In this document: piece after piece, positions 55,993 to 64,000 of the stretch | How the letters are laid out: each line of letters starts with the position of its first letter | How positions within the stretch are numbered: the stretch's first letter is position 1 | Source: Steroidobacter agaridevorans | GTDB lineage: Bacteria; Pseudomonadota; Gammaproteobacteria; Steroidobacterales; Steroidobacteraceae | Assembly (NCBI RefSeq): GCF_009932555.1 | Contig: NZ_BLJO01000001.1 | Location: forward strand, 1,453,258-1,517,257 | Reading direction: 5' to 3' | DNA: 64,000 nucleotides | Notes under the pieces: generated by a model | Database searches by the model: none | The model's input: only the letters and a program-made list of their open reading frames with translations | Told to the model about the DNA's origin: nothing | Made by a program: the position numbers and the translations under genes

Positions 55993-57375
55993 ATGTCCGA
56001 GCTTCTGGCCGGTCTCAGCGACGCACGACTGTACTCAGCGTGCGTCGTTGTGATTTTGTATCTCACGACCAGTGCCTATTTCCTATGGCCGCGTCGTCGG
56101 CCGGCACTCGTCGCCACCGGCGCCGATCGGACCGCCGCCCCCACCTTGATCGCGTTCGCGAGCCAAACCGGCTTTGCGGCCGAACTCGCAAATAGAACGG
56201 CGCAATCGCTGCAGGCGGCCGGCGCGCCGGTGATGCTCGCGTCGTTACAGCAGGTCGACGACGAGATCCTGCGGCAGGCGAAACAGGCGTTGTTCGTCGT
56301 GAGCACGACTGGCGAAGGCGACGCGCCAGATCCCGCGGCCGGATTCGTTCGCGATGTGCTCGACAGCTCCGTGCCACTGAAGAGCCTGAGTTACGGCGTG
56401 CTCGCCTTGGGCGATCGTGAGTACGACAACTACTGCGCCTTCGGCCATCGCATCGATCAGTGGCTGAGACATCAAGGCGCAACCGCATTGTTCGACGTGA
56501 TCGAAGTCGACAACGGCGATGAAGGCGCGCTACGCCATTGGCAGCATCAGCTCAGCGTTATCGGCAACAGCCCGGACCTGCCCGACTGGGAAGCGCCTCG
56601 CTACGATCGCTGGCGATTGACAGCGCGACATCAGGTCAATCCCGGCAGCGCGGGTGACGCGTGTTTCCACATCGAACTACAACCCCAAACCAATGCCAGC
56701 GCGACCTGGCAAGCCGGCGATATCGCGGAAGTCGATCCACGCAATTCGACTTGGGATGAGAAGCTCGAGCCGCTGCCCCATCGCGAATATTCCATCGCGT
56801 CGTTGCCGGCGGATGGAGCGATACATCTACTCGTGCGACAGATGCGAAGGCCGGATGGCGGGCCCGGACTGGGCAGCGGCTGGCTGACGGCTGGCGCGCG
56901 AGTCGGCGATGACGTTGCCGTCCGTGTGCGGACCAACCCGAACTTTCATGCGCCTCAAGGGGATGCGCCGTTGATCCTGATCGGCAACGGCACTGGCATC
57001 GCCGGATTGCGTGCGCTGCTGAAGACGCGCATCGGCGAAGAACGTCATCGCAACTGGCTCATCTTCGGCGAACGCAATGCCGCCCATGACCGATTCTATG
57101 GCGATGAGATCGAGCGGTGGCGCAACGAAGGAAAATTGGAGCGCGTCGATCTGGTGTTTTCACGCGATCAAGCCGAACGGCGCTACGTACAGCATCGCGT
57201 GCTCGAATGCGCCGACGACTTGAAACGCTGGATCGACGACGGCGCCGCGATCTATGTCTGCGGCAGTTTGCAGGGAATGGCGCCGGCGGTCGACGCCGCA
57301 CTATCGGAGGTACTCGGCGCCGGCACGCTGGAAGAGTTGGCGATCTCCAGTCGATACCGGCGCGACGTGTACTGA
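55993..57375 (+). CDS. Membrane-anchored flavodoxin/NADPH flavoprotein reductase (sulfite reductase alpha-like)
   Basis: A 460-residue diflavin reductase. One membrane helix at about 13-32 (LYSACVVVILYLTTSAYFLW), a flavodoxin domain at about 50-190 (LIAFASQTGFAAELANRTAQ, VVSTTGEGDAPDPA, GVLALGDREYDNYCAFG), then the FAD/NADPH module (PLPHREYSIASLPADGAIHL, LILIGNGTGIAGLRALL, GDEIERWRNEGKLERVDLVF, YVCGSLQGMAPAVDAAL, ending in RRDVY). It would feed NADPH electrons to the PepSY partner. Last gene of the Fur-box operon. Confidence 0.92.
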   Translation: MSELLAGLSDARLYSACVVVILYLTTSAYFLWPRRRPALVATGADRTAAPTLIAFASQTGFAAELANRTAQSLQAAGAPVMLASLQQVDDEILRQAKQALFVVSTTGEGDAPDPAAGFVRDVLDSSVPLKSLSYGVLALGDREYDNYCAFGHRIDQWLRHQGATALFDVIEVDNGDEGALRHWQHQLSVIGNSPDLPDWEAPRYDRWRLTARHQVNPGSAGDACFHIELQPQTNASATWQAGDIAEVDPRNSTWDEKLEPLPHREYSIASLPADGAIHLLVRQMRRPDGGPGLGSGWLTAGARVGDDVAVRVRTNPNFHAPQGDAPLILIGNGTGIAGLRALLKTRIGEERHRNWLIFGERNAAHDRFYGDEIERWRNEGKLERVDLVFSRDQAERRYVQHRVLECADDLKRWIDDGAAIYVCGSLQGMAPAVDAALSEVLGAGTLEELAISSRYRRDVY

Positions 57376-57380
57376 GAAAC

Positions 57381-57731
57381 TTATATCCCCCAGCCGAGAT
57401 GATTCGGATAAGGCTGACGCTCGCCGACGTATCTCAGACCCTTCACGCAGCGGATGATCCACCATACCGCCAGCGCGATCAGGATCGGAATGCCGATCAG
57501 CACCCAGCTCAACACCGCACCGACTGCGCCGATCGCCAAGCCCATCCAGAACGTGCGGATCTGCAACTCGTAATGCGTGCGCAGCCACTCGGGTGCGTCG
57601 TCCTTGTAGACGTAAGCCACGATCACGCCGATCAGCGCCGTCACGCCCGAAATCAACGCCAGCAAATAGAGCACGTAGATGACGTTGACCATCGACGTAT
57701 TCGCCGAACCGTTCGTAACGCTCTGATTCAC
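57381..57731 (-). CDS. DUF4870/Tic20-like membrane protein
   Basis: A 116-residue membrane protein with three helices (VIYVLYLLALISGVTALIGV, FWMGLAIGAVGAVLSWVLIG, LIALAVWWIIRCVKGL) and the family sequence YKDDAPEWLRTHYELQIRTF. GTG at 57731 is chosen for GGGAGAG 6 nt upstream; a TTG at 57746 would add five residues. Function unknown. Convergent with the flavoreductase, 5 nt apart. Confidence 0.87.
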   Translation of the reverse strand: MNQSVTNGSANTSMVNVIYVLYLLALISGVTALIGVIVAYVYKDDAPEWLRTHYELQIRTFWMGLAIGAVGAVLSWVLIGIPILIALAVWWIIRCVKGLRYVGERQPYPNHLGWGI

Positions 57732-57929
57732 GCCGGGCTCTCCCAAGCAGCAGTAATGGGAAAATTGTGCGGCCGGTCACCTTCCGGCTCAACCGCATTC
57801 ACCGGCAAATAGCCGCGACTGGCCTGGATTCTTGCCGGCGGGGAATCAATTACATGCCAAGGGCCCCGATGATGGTCGGATCGCGACGGCGTAATCTGCC
57901 TTCCACAGTTTGAAAGCGCGGAGAAGTCC

Positions 57930-58121
57930 ATGCTCGATATCGAAGACGACAACGTGGTCCACATGCCGACGAATGTTCAGACGACTTCGCCGGAAGCCGC
58001 GAAGACGCTGGAGCAGGCGTGGCAACGGCGTCGGGCCGAGCTCGCTGGCTGGACGCCGTCGGCGGGGTGGCTCACGGATCGACGTGACGTAAGGCATCTC
58101 ACCCGGGCAGGCGCTCGCTGA
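57930..58121 (+). CDS. Small hypothetical protein
   Basis: A 63-residue soluble ORF (MLDIEDDNVVHMPTNVQTTS, EQAWQRRRAELAGW) with GGAGAAG 5 nt upstream of the ATG. No family recognised. It is convergent with the MoeB gene and 198 nt beyond the DUF4870 gene start. Possibly real from ribosome site and amino-acid composition. Confidence 0.45.
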   Translation: MLDIEDDNVVHMPTNVQTTSPEAAKTLEQAWQRRRAELAGWTPSAGWLTDRRDVRHLTRAGAR

Positions 58122-58133
58122 AGAGATCCAACC

Positions 58134-59279
58134 TCAGCCGACCGGAGCGACGACGAACGACTCGTCGATCTCCTTGGCCCAGCCCAGCAAGCCGCCTTCC
58201 AAGTGAGCGATATTCGCCAGCCCGGCGCGGGTAGCGATGGCCGATGCGGTCAAGCTGCGCGCCCCGCTCCGGCAGATGAAAACAGTCAGCCGGTCGCGCG
58301 GCACTTCATCGATCCGGCGCTGGATCTCGCTCACAGGAATATGTACCGCGCCCGGCAAGTGTGAAGCGCCGAACTCGCTCGGCGAGCGCACATCGACGAT
58401 GGCCACCTTGCCAAGCAGCTCTCGCAGCTCGAGTGGCGACAGATTCCGCACCTGTGCCATCACATCGGCACTGCAGAGCTCCGCGAGATCCGCGGGCTCG
58501 TGAATCGTCGGATGATCGCCGCAGACGGCGCAGTCCGTACGGCGCGTGAAACGAAACTCTCCGAAGCGCATCGCCAACGCGTCGTAGGTCAACAGGCGTC
58601 CTAGCAAAGGCTCGCCGACGCCAACGATCAATTTGATCGCTTCGGTCGCCTGGATCGTGCCCATCACGCCAGGCAACACACCGAGCACGCCGGCTTCGGC
58701 GCAGTTCGGCACGAGCCCGTCCGCGGGCGGCTCAGGAAACAAGCAGCGATAGCAAGGCGCCTGGCCGGGCGCATACGTCATCGCCTGCCCTTCGAAGCGA
58801 TGGATGGCGGCCGACACCAACGGCTTGCGCAGAATCACGCACGCGTCGTTGGTGAGATAACGTGTGTTGAATCGGTCGGTGCCGTCGAGAATGACGTCGT
58901 ACCTGGCAAAGATCTCGCGCACATTGGCAGCCCGCAGCTCGACGGCGTGCGACACCAGCTCGATCTCCGGGTTGAGCGCGAGCAAACGTTCCTTCGCGGC
59001 GTCGGCCTTGGGCCGCCCGACGCTCTGCGTGTCATAGAGCACCTGCCGCTGCAGATTCGAGACATCGACGCGGTCGTTGTCGATCACCCCGATCGTGCCC
59101 ACGCCCGAGGCCGCCAGATAAAGCGCGGCCGGCGAACCCAGGCCGCCGGCGCCGACCAGCAGCACTTTCGCGGCCTTGAGCTTTTCCTGGCCCTGGACAC
59201 CGATCTCGCGCAACGCCAGGTGGCGGCTGTAACGCGCGAGATCCGCAGGAGATAACGAGACGGTAGACGGGGTCGACAT
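58134..59279 (-). CDS. moeB: MoeB/ThiF-type adenylyltransferase fused to rhodanese
   Basis: A 381-residue E1-like enzyme that adenylates the C-terminus of a ubiquitin-like sulfur carrier (MoaD or ThiS type) and, through its rhodanese domain, may thiolate it. ATP site VLLVGAGGLGSPAALYLAAS (about 40-59), IGVIDNDRVDVSNLQRQVLY, catalytic Cys in NCAEAGVLGVLPGVMG, zinc pairs CYRC and CAVC. The C-terminal rhodanese domain (about 280-381) has VAIVDVRSPSEFGASHLPGA and active-site ICRSGARS. ATG at 59279. MoeB versus ThiF/MoeZ cannot be settled here. Confidence 0.92.
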   Translation of the reverse strand: MSTPSTVSLSPADLARYSRHLALREIGVQGQEKLKAAKVLLVGAGGLGSPAALYLAASGVGTIGVIDNDRVDVSNLQRQVLYDTQSVGRPKADAAKERLLALNPEIELVSHAVELRAANVREIFARYDVILDGTDRFNTRYLTNDACVILRKPLVSAAIHRFEGQAMTYAPGQAPCYRCLFPEPPADGLVPNCAEAGVLGVLPGVMGTIQATEAIKLIVGVGEPLLGRLLTYDALAMRFGEFRFTRRTDCAVCGDHPTIHEPADLAELCSADVMAQVRNLSPLELRELLGKVAIVDVRSPSEFGASHLPGAVHIPVSEIQRRIDEVPRDRLTVFICRSGARSLTASAIATRAGLANIAHLEGGLLGWAKEIDESFVVAPVG

Positions 59280-59450
59280 GGAATCGACCATCACACTTGG
59301 GCTGGACGCTGTCAACCGCGAACCTGAACCGTTGCTAAATAGAGAAAGCGCAGTGGCATGGATTGCGAGCTTGTTCCACCGACACGCGCCCTTTCGGCCA
59401 GACCGTTGAGACACGCGCCAGCTTCGCTCGATAATTCCTGCGTCGGGGGC

Positions 59451-59474
59451 CTGACCTATTAAGCCCGGGGTCAG
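59451..59474. repeat. Small inverted repeat in the moeB/AraC divergent gap
   Basis: CTGACC-N12-GGTCAG preceded by GGGGGC. Within a 288-nt gap between divergent moeB and the AraC gene. It resembles a solitary REP-type palindrome; no function assigned. Confidence 0.35.
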
Positions 59475-59567
59475 CACGATCGGACGCGGAGTGACACGCA
59501 GCGGAGCAGCCCAGAAGGCTTTTCTCGTTGTATCCTCGACGCAGCAATACGGTGCCGGAGATCACCG

Positions 59568-60458
59568 ATGAGTGCCACGAGCAACCCCCTGGCCGCTGCG
59601 ACCTCAGCACCGCCGCGAGTCCAGCGAACAGTCAACGCCAACATCAATAATTTCTCTGCCGGTCTGACGCGCATCGACCCGCGGCCGTACGCCATCGTGT
59701 GCATGCATATCGGGCCCTCGGTCGAAGTCACTTGCGATCGCGGCGGCAAGCTGCGCCATGGCCGCGAGGTCGCGGGCGATCTGGACATCGTGCCGGCGCA
59801 TACACCGGCGGCATGGGAAACCAAACAAAGCGGCACCACACTGGTGATGCGCGTACCCGACGAGTTACTGCGCTGTGTGGCCGTCGAGCTGGACATGGAC
59901 CCGTCCAATATCGAGATTGCCGACCGCTTCCAGTTGCGCGATCCGTTCATCGAACACATCGGCTGGGCAATCAAGGCGGACCTCGATTCCGGCGGCGCCG
60001 GTGGACGGCTGTTCCGCGAGAGCCTCGGCACCGCGCTCGCCGCGCGCCTGCTCCAACGTCACAACCGCCGCTCGTTGCCGATGCGCGATCCCAAAGGTGG
60101 ATTGAGCGCATGGAAACTCAAGCTGGTGATCTCGCACATCGAGGACAACCTGGAGAGCGAGCTGTCGCTGGCCGAGATCGCGAAGGTCGCCGGCGTCAGC
60201 GTGTCGCATTTGAAGACGCTGTTCCGGCGCTCGACCGGCACTCCGGTACATCAGTACATCCTGCGCCGGCGCGTGGAGCGGGCGAAGTTGCTGCTACAGG
60301 ATGAGTCGTTGTCGATCGCGCAAATCGCGTTCGCGACGGGCTTCGCGCATCAGAGTCACCTGGCTCGTCACATGCGCAAGATTCTGGGGGTCACGCCGGC
60401 AGCGGCGCGTCGCGATCTGGCCCATCCGCACGTCGCGGAGCAAGCGGCGAACATCTAA
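59568..60458 (+). CDS. AraC-family transcriptional regulator
   Basis: A 296-residue regulator. N-terminal sensing half about 25-185; C-terminal AraC domain about 190-290 with ELSLAEIAKVAGVSVSHLKT, LFRRSTGTPVHQYILRRRVE, RAKLLLQDESLSIAQIAFAT and FAHQSHLARHMRKILGVTPA. Divergent from moeB and convergent with the acyl-CoA synthetase. The target is unknown. Confidence 0.92.
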   Translation: MSATSNPLAAATSAPPRVQRTVNANINNFSAGLTRIDPRPYAIVCMHIGPSVEVTCDRGGKLRHGREVAGDLDIVPAHTPAAWETKQSGTTLVMRVPDELLRCVAVELDMDPSNIEIADRFQLRDPFIEHIGWAIKADLDSGGAGGRLFRESLGTALAARLLQRHNRRSLPMRDPKGGLSAWKLKLVISHIEDNLESELSLAEIAKVAGVSVSHLKTLFRRSTGTPVHQYILRRRVERAKLLLQDESLSIAQIAFATGFAHQSHLARHMRKILGVTPAAARRDLAHPHVAEQAANI

Positions 60459-60462
60459 TAAC

Positions 60463-62148
60463 TCAAGCAGTGATGTCTTCGCGGAGTTGCAGCTCCGCGA
60501 TCATCTGCTCGCGCATGATGAACTTCTGAATCTTGCCGGTGACCGTCATCGGAAACTGCTCGACGAAGCGAATGTGGGTCGGCACTTTGAAGTGCGCGAT
60601 CTGGTCGCGGCAGAACAGGCGAATCGCGTCGGCGTCGCACGGCTCGGCGCCTTTGAGCCTGATCCACGCGCACACCACTTCCCCGTATCGCTGATCCGGA
60701 ATGCCAAAGACCTGCACGTCCTGGATCTGCGGATGCCGATACAGGAACTCCTCCACTTCACGCGGTGAAATGTTCTCGCCGCCGCGAATGATCAGGTCTT
60801 TCACGCGGCCGGCAATGTTGCAATAACCTTCGGCATCGATCACCGCCAGATCGCCCGTGTGCATCCAGCCTTGCTCATCGACGGCTTGACGCGTTTTCTC
60901 CGCGTCATCCCAGTAGCCGGTCATCACGCTGTAGCCGCGAGTCAGCAACTCGCCGCGCTCGCCTCTCGGCACAACGCGCCCTTCCGTATCGACGATCTTC
61001 ACTTCGAGATGCGGGTGAATCCGGCCGACCGTGGACACGCGACGTTCGATGGAATCGTCGCTGCGACTCTGGAAACTGACCGGACTGGTCTCCGTCATGC
61101 CGTAAGCGATGGTGACCTGGCGCATGTTCATGTCGGCGATGACGCGCTTCATCACTTCGACAGGACACGGCGCGCCGGCCATGACACCTGTGCGCAGAGA
61201 GCTGAGGTCGTAGTCACGAAATTGCGGATGATCCAGCTCGGCGATGAACATCGTTGGCACGCCGTACAGCGCCGTGCACTTCTCGGCAGCGACTGCTTCC
61301 AGCACAGCACCCGGCTCGAACGCCTCGGCGGGGAAAATCATCGCCGCCCCGTGCGTCACGCAGCCGAGCACGCCCATCACCATGCCGAAGCAGTGATACA
61401 ACGGCACGGGAATGCACAAACTGTCTTCGTGTGTGAATCCCATGTGGCTCGCCACGAAGTAGCCGTTGTTCACGATGTTGTGATGAGACAGCGTCGCGCC
61501 CTTGGGCAGACCCGTCGTGCCGCTCGTGAATTGAATGTTGATGGGATCTTCGGGCTGCAGCAGCGAGCGCAGCTCATTCAACCGCTCGCGTTCGACATCC
61601 GTGCCCAATGTTTCAACCGAGCGGAACGGCATGAAGCCCGGCACACGCGCGTCATCGGTGAGAATTACCGTGCGCAACGTCGGCAGCCGCGCTGCCTGCA
61701 GATCGCCCACCGCACTCGTCGCCAGCTCTGGCGCGAGTTGCCGCAACATGCCGATGTAGTCGCTGCTCTTGAAACTCGGCGCGAGGATCAGCGCCTTGCA
61801 GCCCACTTTATTGAGCGCGAATTCGAGCTCGGAAATTCGATACGCGGGATTGACGTTGACCAGGATCAGCCCGGCCTTCGCCGTTGCGAATTGGGTGAGC
61901 ACCCATTCATAGCGATTCGCCGACCAGATGCCGACGCGGTCGCCCGGCTGCAGGCCGAGGTTGCTCAGGCCAGCAGCGAAGCGATCCGCCGCTTCGTTCA
62001 ATTCACGATAGGTCCAGCGGATGTTCTGATGGCGGACGATCAGCGCCGGCCGGTCGGCCCAGCGACGCGCGGCGTCCTCGAGTGCGACGCCGACGGTCTT
62101 GTAAAGCAACGGCACCGGACTGGTGCCGCAGACATAGCTCAGCTCCAT
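60463..62148 (-). CDS. AMP-dependent acyl-CoA synthetase (fatty-acid or aryl-CoA ligase)
   Basis: A 561-residue ANL-family ligase activating a carboxylic acid to its CoA thioester through an acyl-AMP. P-loop-like [20 protein letters not shown] (about 207-226), [13 protein letters not shown], the hinge [20 protein letters not shown], and the C-terminal catalytic lysine in VTGKIQKF. Sequence resembles the medium-chain or FadD-like group; the acid is not determinable. Followed (39 nt upstream in coordinates of the next start region) by a small asparaginase-like gene on the same strand. Confidence 0.93.
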   Translation of the reverse strand: MELSYVCGTSPVPLLYKTVGVALEDAARRWADRPALIVRHQNIRWTYRELNEAADRFAAGLSNLGLQPGDRVGIWSANRYEWVLTQFATAKAGLILVNVNPAYRISELEFALNKVGCKALILAPSFKSSDYIGMLRQLAPELATSAVGDLQAARLPTLRTVILTDDARVPGFMPFRSVETLGTDVERERLNELRSLLQPEDPINIQFTSGTTGLPKGATLSHHNIVNNGYFVASHMGFTHEDSLCIPVPLYHCFGMVMGVLGCVTHGAAMIFPAEAFEPGAVLEAVAAEKCTALYGVPTMFIAELDHPQFRDYDLSSLRTGVMAGAPCPVEVMKRVIADMNMRQVTIAYGMTETSPVSFQSRSDDSIERRVSTVGRIHPHLEVKIVDTEGRVVPRGERGELLTRGYSVMTGYWDDAEKTRQAVDEQGWMHTGDLAVIDAEGYCNIAGRVKDLIIRGGENISPREVEEFLYRHPQIQDVQVFGIPDQRYGEVVCAWIRLKGAEPCDADAIRLFCRDQIAHFKVPTHIRFVEQFPMTVTGKIQKFIMREQMIAELQLREDITA

Positions 62149-62186
62149 GGTCCTATCCCCCTGAAGCGAGCGTCCGGCCCGCTTGC

Positions 62187-62690
62187 TTACTCGGCTGTCG
62201 AGACGAAGCGTGCGTGCTCGCGGTCTTTCTTGACCTCATCGCCACGGAAGACCTGGCCGCTCATGGCCACGTACACGCCCGCCGGCAAGGTCTGCACCGC
62301 TGCGAAAGCCATCCCCAGATTGAACATCGCATCGCTCTCCGCGAAGCGGGCCGGCGACAGCGCGCCTGTGAACACGATGGTCTTGCCCGCGATGGCTTTG
62401 AGCACCTGGGCCGAGTCGGTCATGGTGTCGGTGCCGTGCGTGATGACGACGCGATCGGTGTCGAGCGCGGCGACCGTCTCGAACAGCGCCCGGCGATCCT
62501 GGTCGGTCAGGTCCAGGCTGTCCTTGCGGAACATCTCGACGACGCGGAACGGGCGCGTGACGTTGGCTACGTCCAGCATCTTCTTGACCATGGGCTCGCC
62601 GATCTTGTACGCGCTGAGCGCGTCGAAGTAGGCCTTGTCGATGGTGCCGCCGGTGGTAATGACTACGATGGGTGGGGTGACTTTTTGCAT
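62187..62690 (-). CDS. Short asparaginase-like (N-terminal domain only) protein
   Basis: A 167-residue protein covering only the N-terminal asparaginase fold. Catalytic motifs are present: ITTGGTIDK (first Thr) and [17 protein letters not shown] (second Thr and Asp), plus [20 protein letters not shown]. Full-length asparaginases have about 330 residues with a second domain that completes the site, so activity on asparagine is uncertain. ATG at 62690. It precedes the acyl-CoA synthetase gene on the same strand by 38 nt. Confidence 0.9.
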   Translation of the reverse strand: MQKVTPPIVVITTGGTIDKAYFDALSAYKIGEPMVKKMLDVANVTRPFRVVEMFRKDSLDLTDQDRRALFETVAALDTDRVVITHGTDTMTDSAQVLKAIAGKTIVFTGALSPARFAESDAMFNLGMAFAAVQTLPAGVYVAMSGQVFRGDEVKKDREHARFVSTAE

Positions 62691-62800
62691 CCGGGCAAGA
62701 TACCAGCCGCGAGCGCCCGACTGAAGTAGAGCCATGAACCCGCTTCACGAGTCGGTGCGTTAAAGTCCCCGTCGAGTTTTATGTCTGGCGGAGAGCAGCG

Positions 62801-63832
62801 ATGGAATTCAGGCAATTGGGCGCATCGGGCTTCAGGGTCCCGGTGTTCAGCCTCGGCACCGGCACATTCGGCGGCAAGGGCGAGTTCTTCAAGAGTTGGG
62901 GCGACAACGATGTGAAGGAAGCCACCCGGCTGGTCGACATCTGCCTGGAAGCCGGCATCAACATGTTCGACTCCGCCGATATTTACTCCGGCGGCGCCGC
63001 AGAAGAAATCCTCGGCGCGGCCATCCGCGGCCGGCGCGATCAGGTCATCATTTCCACCAAAGCCACCTTCCGGCATGGCCAGGGGCCGAACGATGTGGGC
63101 TCCTCGCGCTTCAACCTGGTCCGCGCAGTCGATAAAGCACTGACCCGCCTGGGAACCGACTACATCGACATCTTCCAGCTGCATGGCTACGACGCACTCA
63201 CGCCGGTCGAAGAGACGCTGCAAACGCTCGACGACCTGGTGCGCGCCGGCAAGCTGCGTTACACCGGCGTGTCGAACTTCTCCGGCTGGCATTTGATGAA
63301 ATCGCTGGCGGCATCGGATCGTCATGGCTGGAACCGCCACGTCGCGCATCAGGCGTACTACTCGCTGATCGGCCGCGACTACGAATGGGAGCTGATGCCG
63401 CTGGGCATCGAGCAGAAAGTCAGCGCCATCGTCTGGAGCCCGCTCGGCTGGGGCCGGCTGACCGGCAAGATCCGTCGCGGCCAGGCATTGCCCGAAACCT
63501 CGCGCCTGCGTTCGCAGCTGAGCGTCGACAAAGGTCCGCAGGTGGCGGACGAGTACGTCTACAAGGTCGTCGATGCGCTCGACGAAGTAGCCAAGGAGAC
63601 CGGCAAGACCGTGCCGCAGATCTCGCTGAACTGGCTATTGCAGCGGCCGACCGTCGCGAACGTCATCATCGGCGCCCGCAACGAACAGCAGCTGAAGCAG
63701 AACCTCGGTGCGCTCGACTGGAATCTCACCCCCGAGCAGGTGAAGAAACTGGACGAGGCCAGCGCCACACCGCTGGCCTATCCGTACTGGCATCAGCGCG
63801 ACTTCACGGAGCGCAATCCGCCGCCAGTCTGA
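62801..63832 (+). CDS. Aldo/keto reductase
   Basis: NAD(P)H-dependent TIM-barrel oxidoreductase (343 aa). Tetrad: Asp and Tyr in NMFDSADIYSGGAAEEIL (about 60-77), Lys in VIISTKATFRHG and His in IFQLHGYDALTPVEETL. Cofactor end: VANVIIGARNEQQLKQNLGA. It resembles the AKR12/YghZ-like group. The natural substrate is unknown. Starts 110 nt after the divergent asparaginase-like gene, with AGCGATG at the start and weak ribosome site. Confidence 0.93.
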   Translation: MEFRQLGASGFRVPVFSLGTGTFGGKGEFFKSWGDNDVKEATRLVDICLEAGINMFDSADIYSGGAAEEILGAAIRGRRDQVIISTKATFRHGQGPNDVGSSRFNLVRAVDKALTRLGTDYIDIFQLHGYDALTPVEETLQTLDDLVRAGKLRYTGVSNFSGWHLMKSLAASDRHGWNRHVAHQAYYSLIGRDYEWELMPLGIEQKVSAIVWSPLGWGRLTGKIRRGQALPETSRLRSQLSVDKGPQVADEYVYKVVDALDEVAKETGKTVPQISLNWLLQRPTVANVIIGARNEQQLKQNLGALDWNLTPEQVKKLDEASATPLAYPYWHQRDFTERNPPPV

Positions 63833-63843
63833 TACTCACATTC

Positions 63844-63866
63844 GCACCGCCCCGAGGGGGCCGTGC
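63844..63866. terminator. Hairpin in the convergent aldo/keto reductase - deacylase gap
   Basis: GCAC-C-GCCCC, loop GAG, GGGGC-C-GTGC: a 9-bp stem with one mismatch, between two convergent stop codons. No T-run on either side, so termination is tentative. Confidence 0.45.
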
Positions 63867-64000
63867 CTAAGAGCCCTTCTGATAGCCAGGTCCGCGCACG
63901 ACCTGGCCGGGCTTCGCGCCGGTGTGTTCGCCGTCGCGAAGCACTTGCACGCCGTTGACGAAGACGTGTTGCACGCCGGTCGCGTACTGATGCGGCTTCT
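63867..64000 (-). CDS. N-acyl-D-amino-acid deacylase/amidohydrolase, C-terminal end (5' part beyond window)
   Basis: The last 43 codons of a minus-strand gene entering from the right edge. The reading frame ends KPHQYATGVQHVFVNGVQVL, RDGEHTGAKPGQVVRGPGYQ, KGS, stop. This is the typical C-terminus of D-aminoacylase-type amidohydrolases (VNGxxVxxxGxHTGxxPGxxLRGP). Only the tail can be seen, so the substrate class is not defined. Confidence 0.75.
   Translation of the reverse strand, partial: KPHQYATGVQHVFVNGVQVLRDGEHTGAKPGQVVRGPGYQKGS

Overview
The window is GC-rich, gene-dense DNA from a polar-flagellated gammaproteobacterium. The flagellar regulation is of the Pseudomonas/Vibrio type: FleQ, sigma-54 promoters with TTGCT -12 boxes, and FliA/sigma-28 promoters at flgM and fliC. 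The TonB receptor, quinohemoprotein dehydrogenase, poly-glycine lipoprotein and GH43-lectin genes fit an environmental polymer or xenobiotic degrader of the Steroidobacter/Nevskia/Xanthomonad kind. That placement is an inference from gene content.

Layout. (1) 1-7.3 kb: a minus-strand operon of a quinohemoprotein alcohol dehydrogenase, a GlcG/HbpS-like protein, a secreted amidohydrolase and a TonB-dependent receptor (cut by the left edge), preceded by an AraC regulator. It looks like an uptake-plus-periplasmic-oxidation module. (2) 7.3-12.8 kb: fliLMNOPQR-flhB behind a consensus sigma-54 promoter. (3) 12.8-22.5 kb: a block with no flagellar genes that separates fliL from fliK. It holds a GNAT enzyme, a FluC fluoride channel, a large lipoprotein, a secreted HExxH protein, a GH43 arabinanase-lectin fusion, a translationally coupled FAD-oxidase/membrane/DsbA-like operon and an Xre regulator. 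(4) 22.5-32.2 kb: fliEFGHIJK, a FleR-like sigma-54 activator without a receiver domain, and fleQ. A 298-bp element with perfect 32-bp terminal inverted repeats sits exactly between fliI and fliJ. (5) 32.5-50.1 kb: a PilZ-like gene, fliT, fliS, fliD, flaG, fliC, flgLKJIHGFEDCB, then divergent flgA and flgMN. (6) 50.2-64 kb: small genes, hemP with a Fur box and DUF6607, sdaA, a Fur-box-controlled PepSY/DUF2271/DUF4198/flavoreductase operon, MoeB-rhodanese, an AraC regulator, an acyl-CoA synthetase, a short asparaginase-like protein, an aldo/keto reductase and the tail of a D-aminoacylase-type amidohydrolase.

Flagellar logic. FleQ with RpoN would drive flgB-L, flgA, the fleR-like/fliE operon and fliL-flhB. 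FliA would drive fliC and flgM, with FlgM exported as the checkpoint anti-sigma factor. Missing from the window are motAB, flhA, flhF, flhG, fliA, rpoN and fleS. The strongest unexplained structure is the nested palindromic element at 23839-24136. No CRISPR array, tRNA, rRNA or transposase gene was seen.
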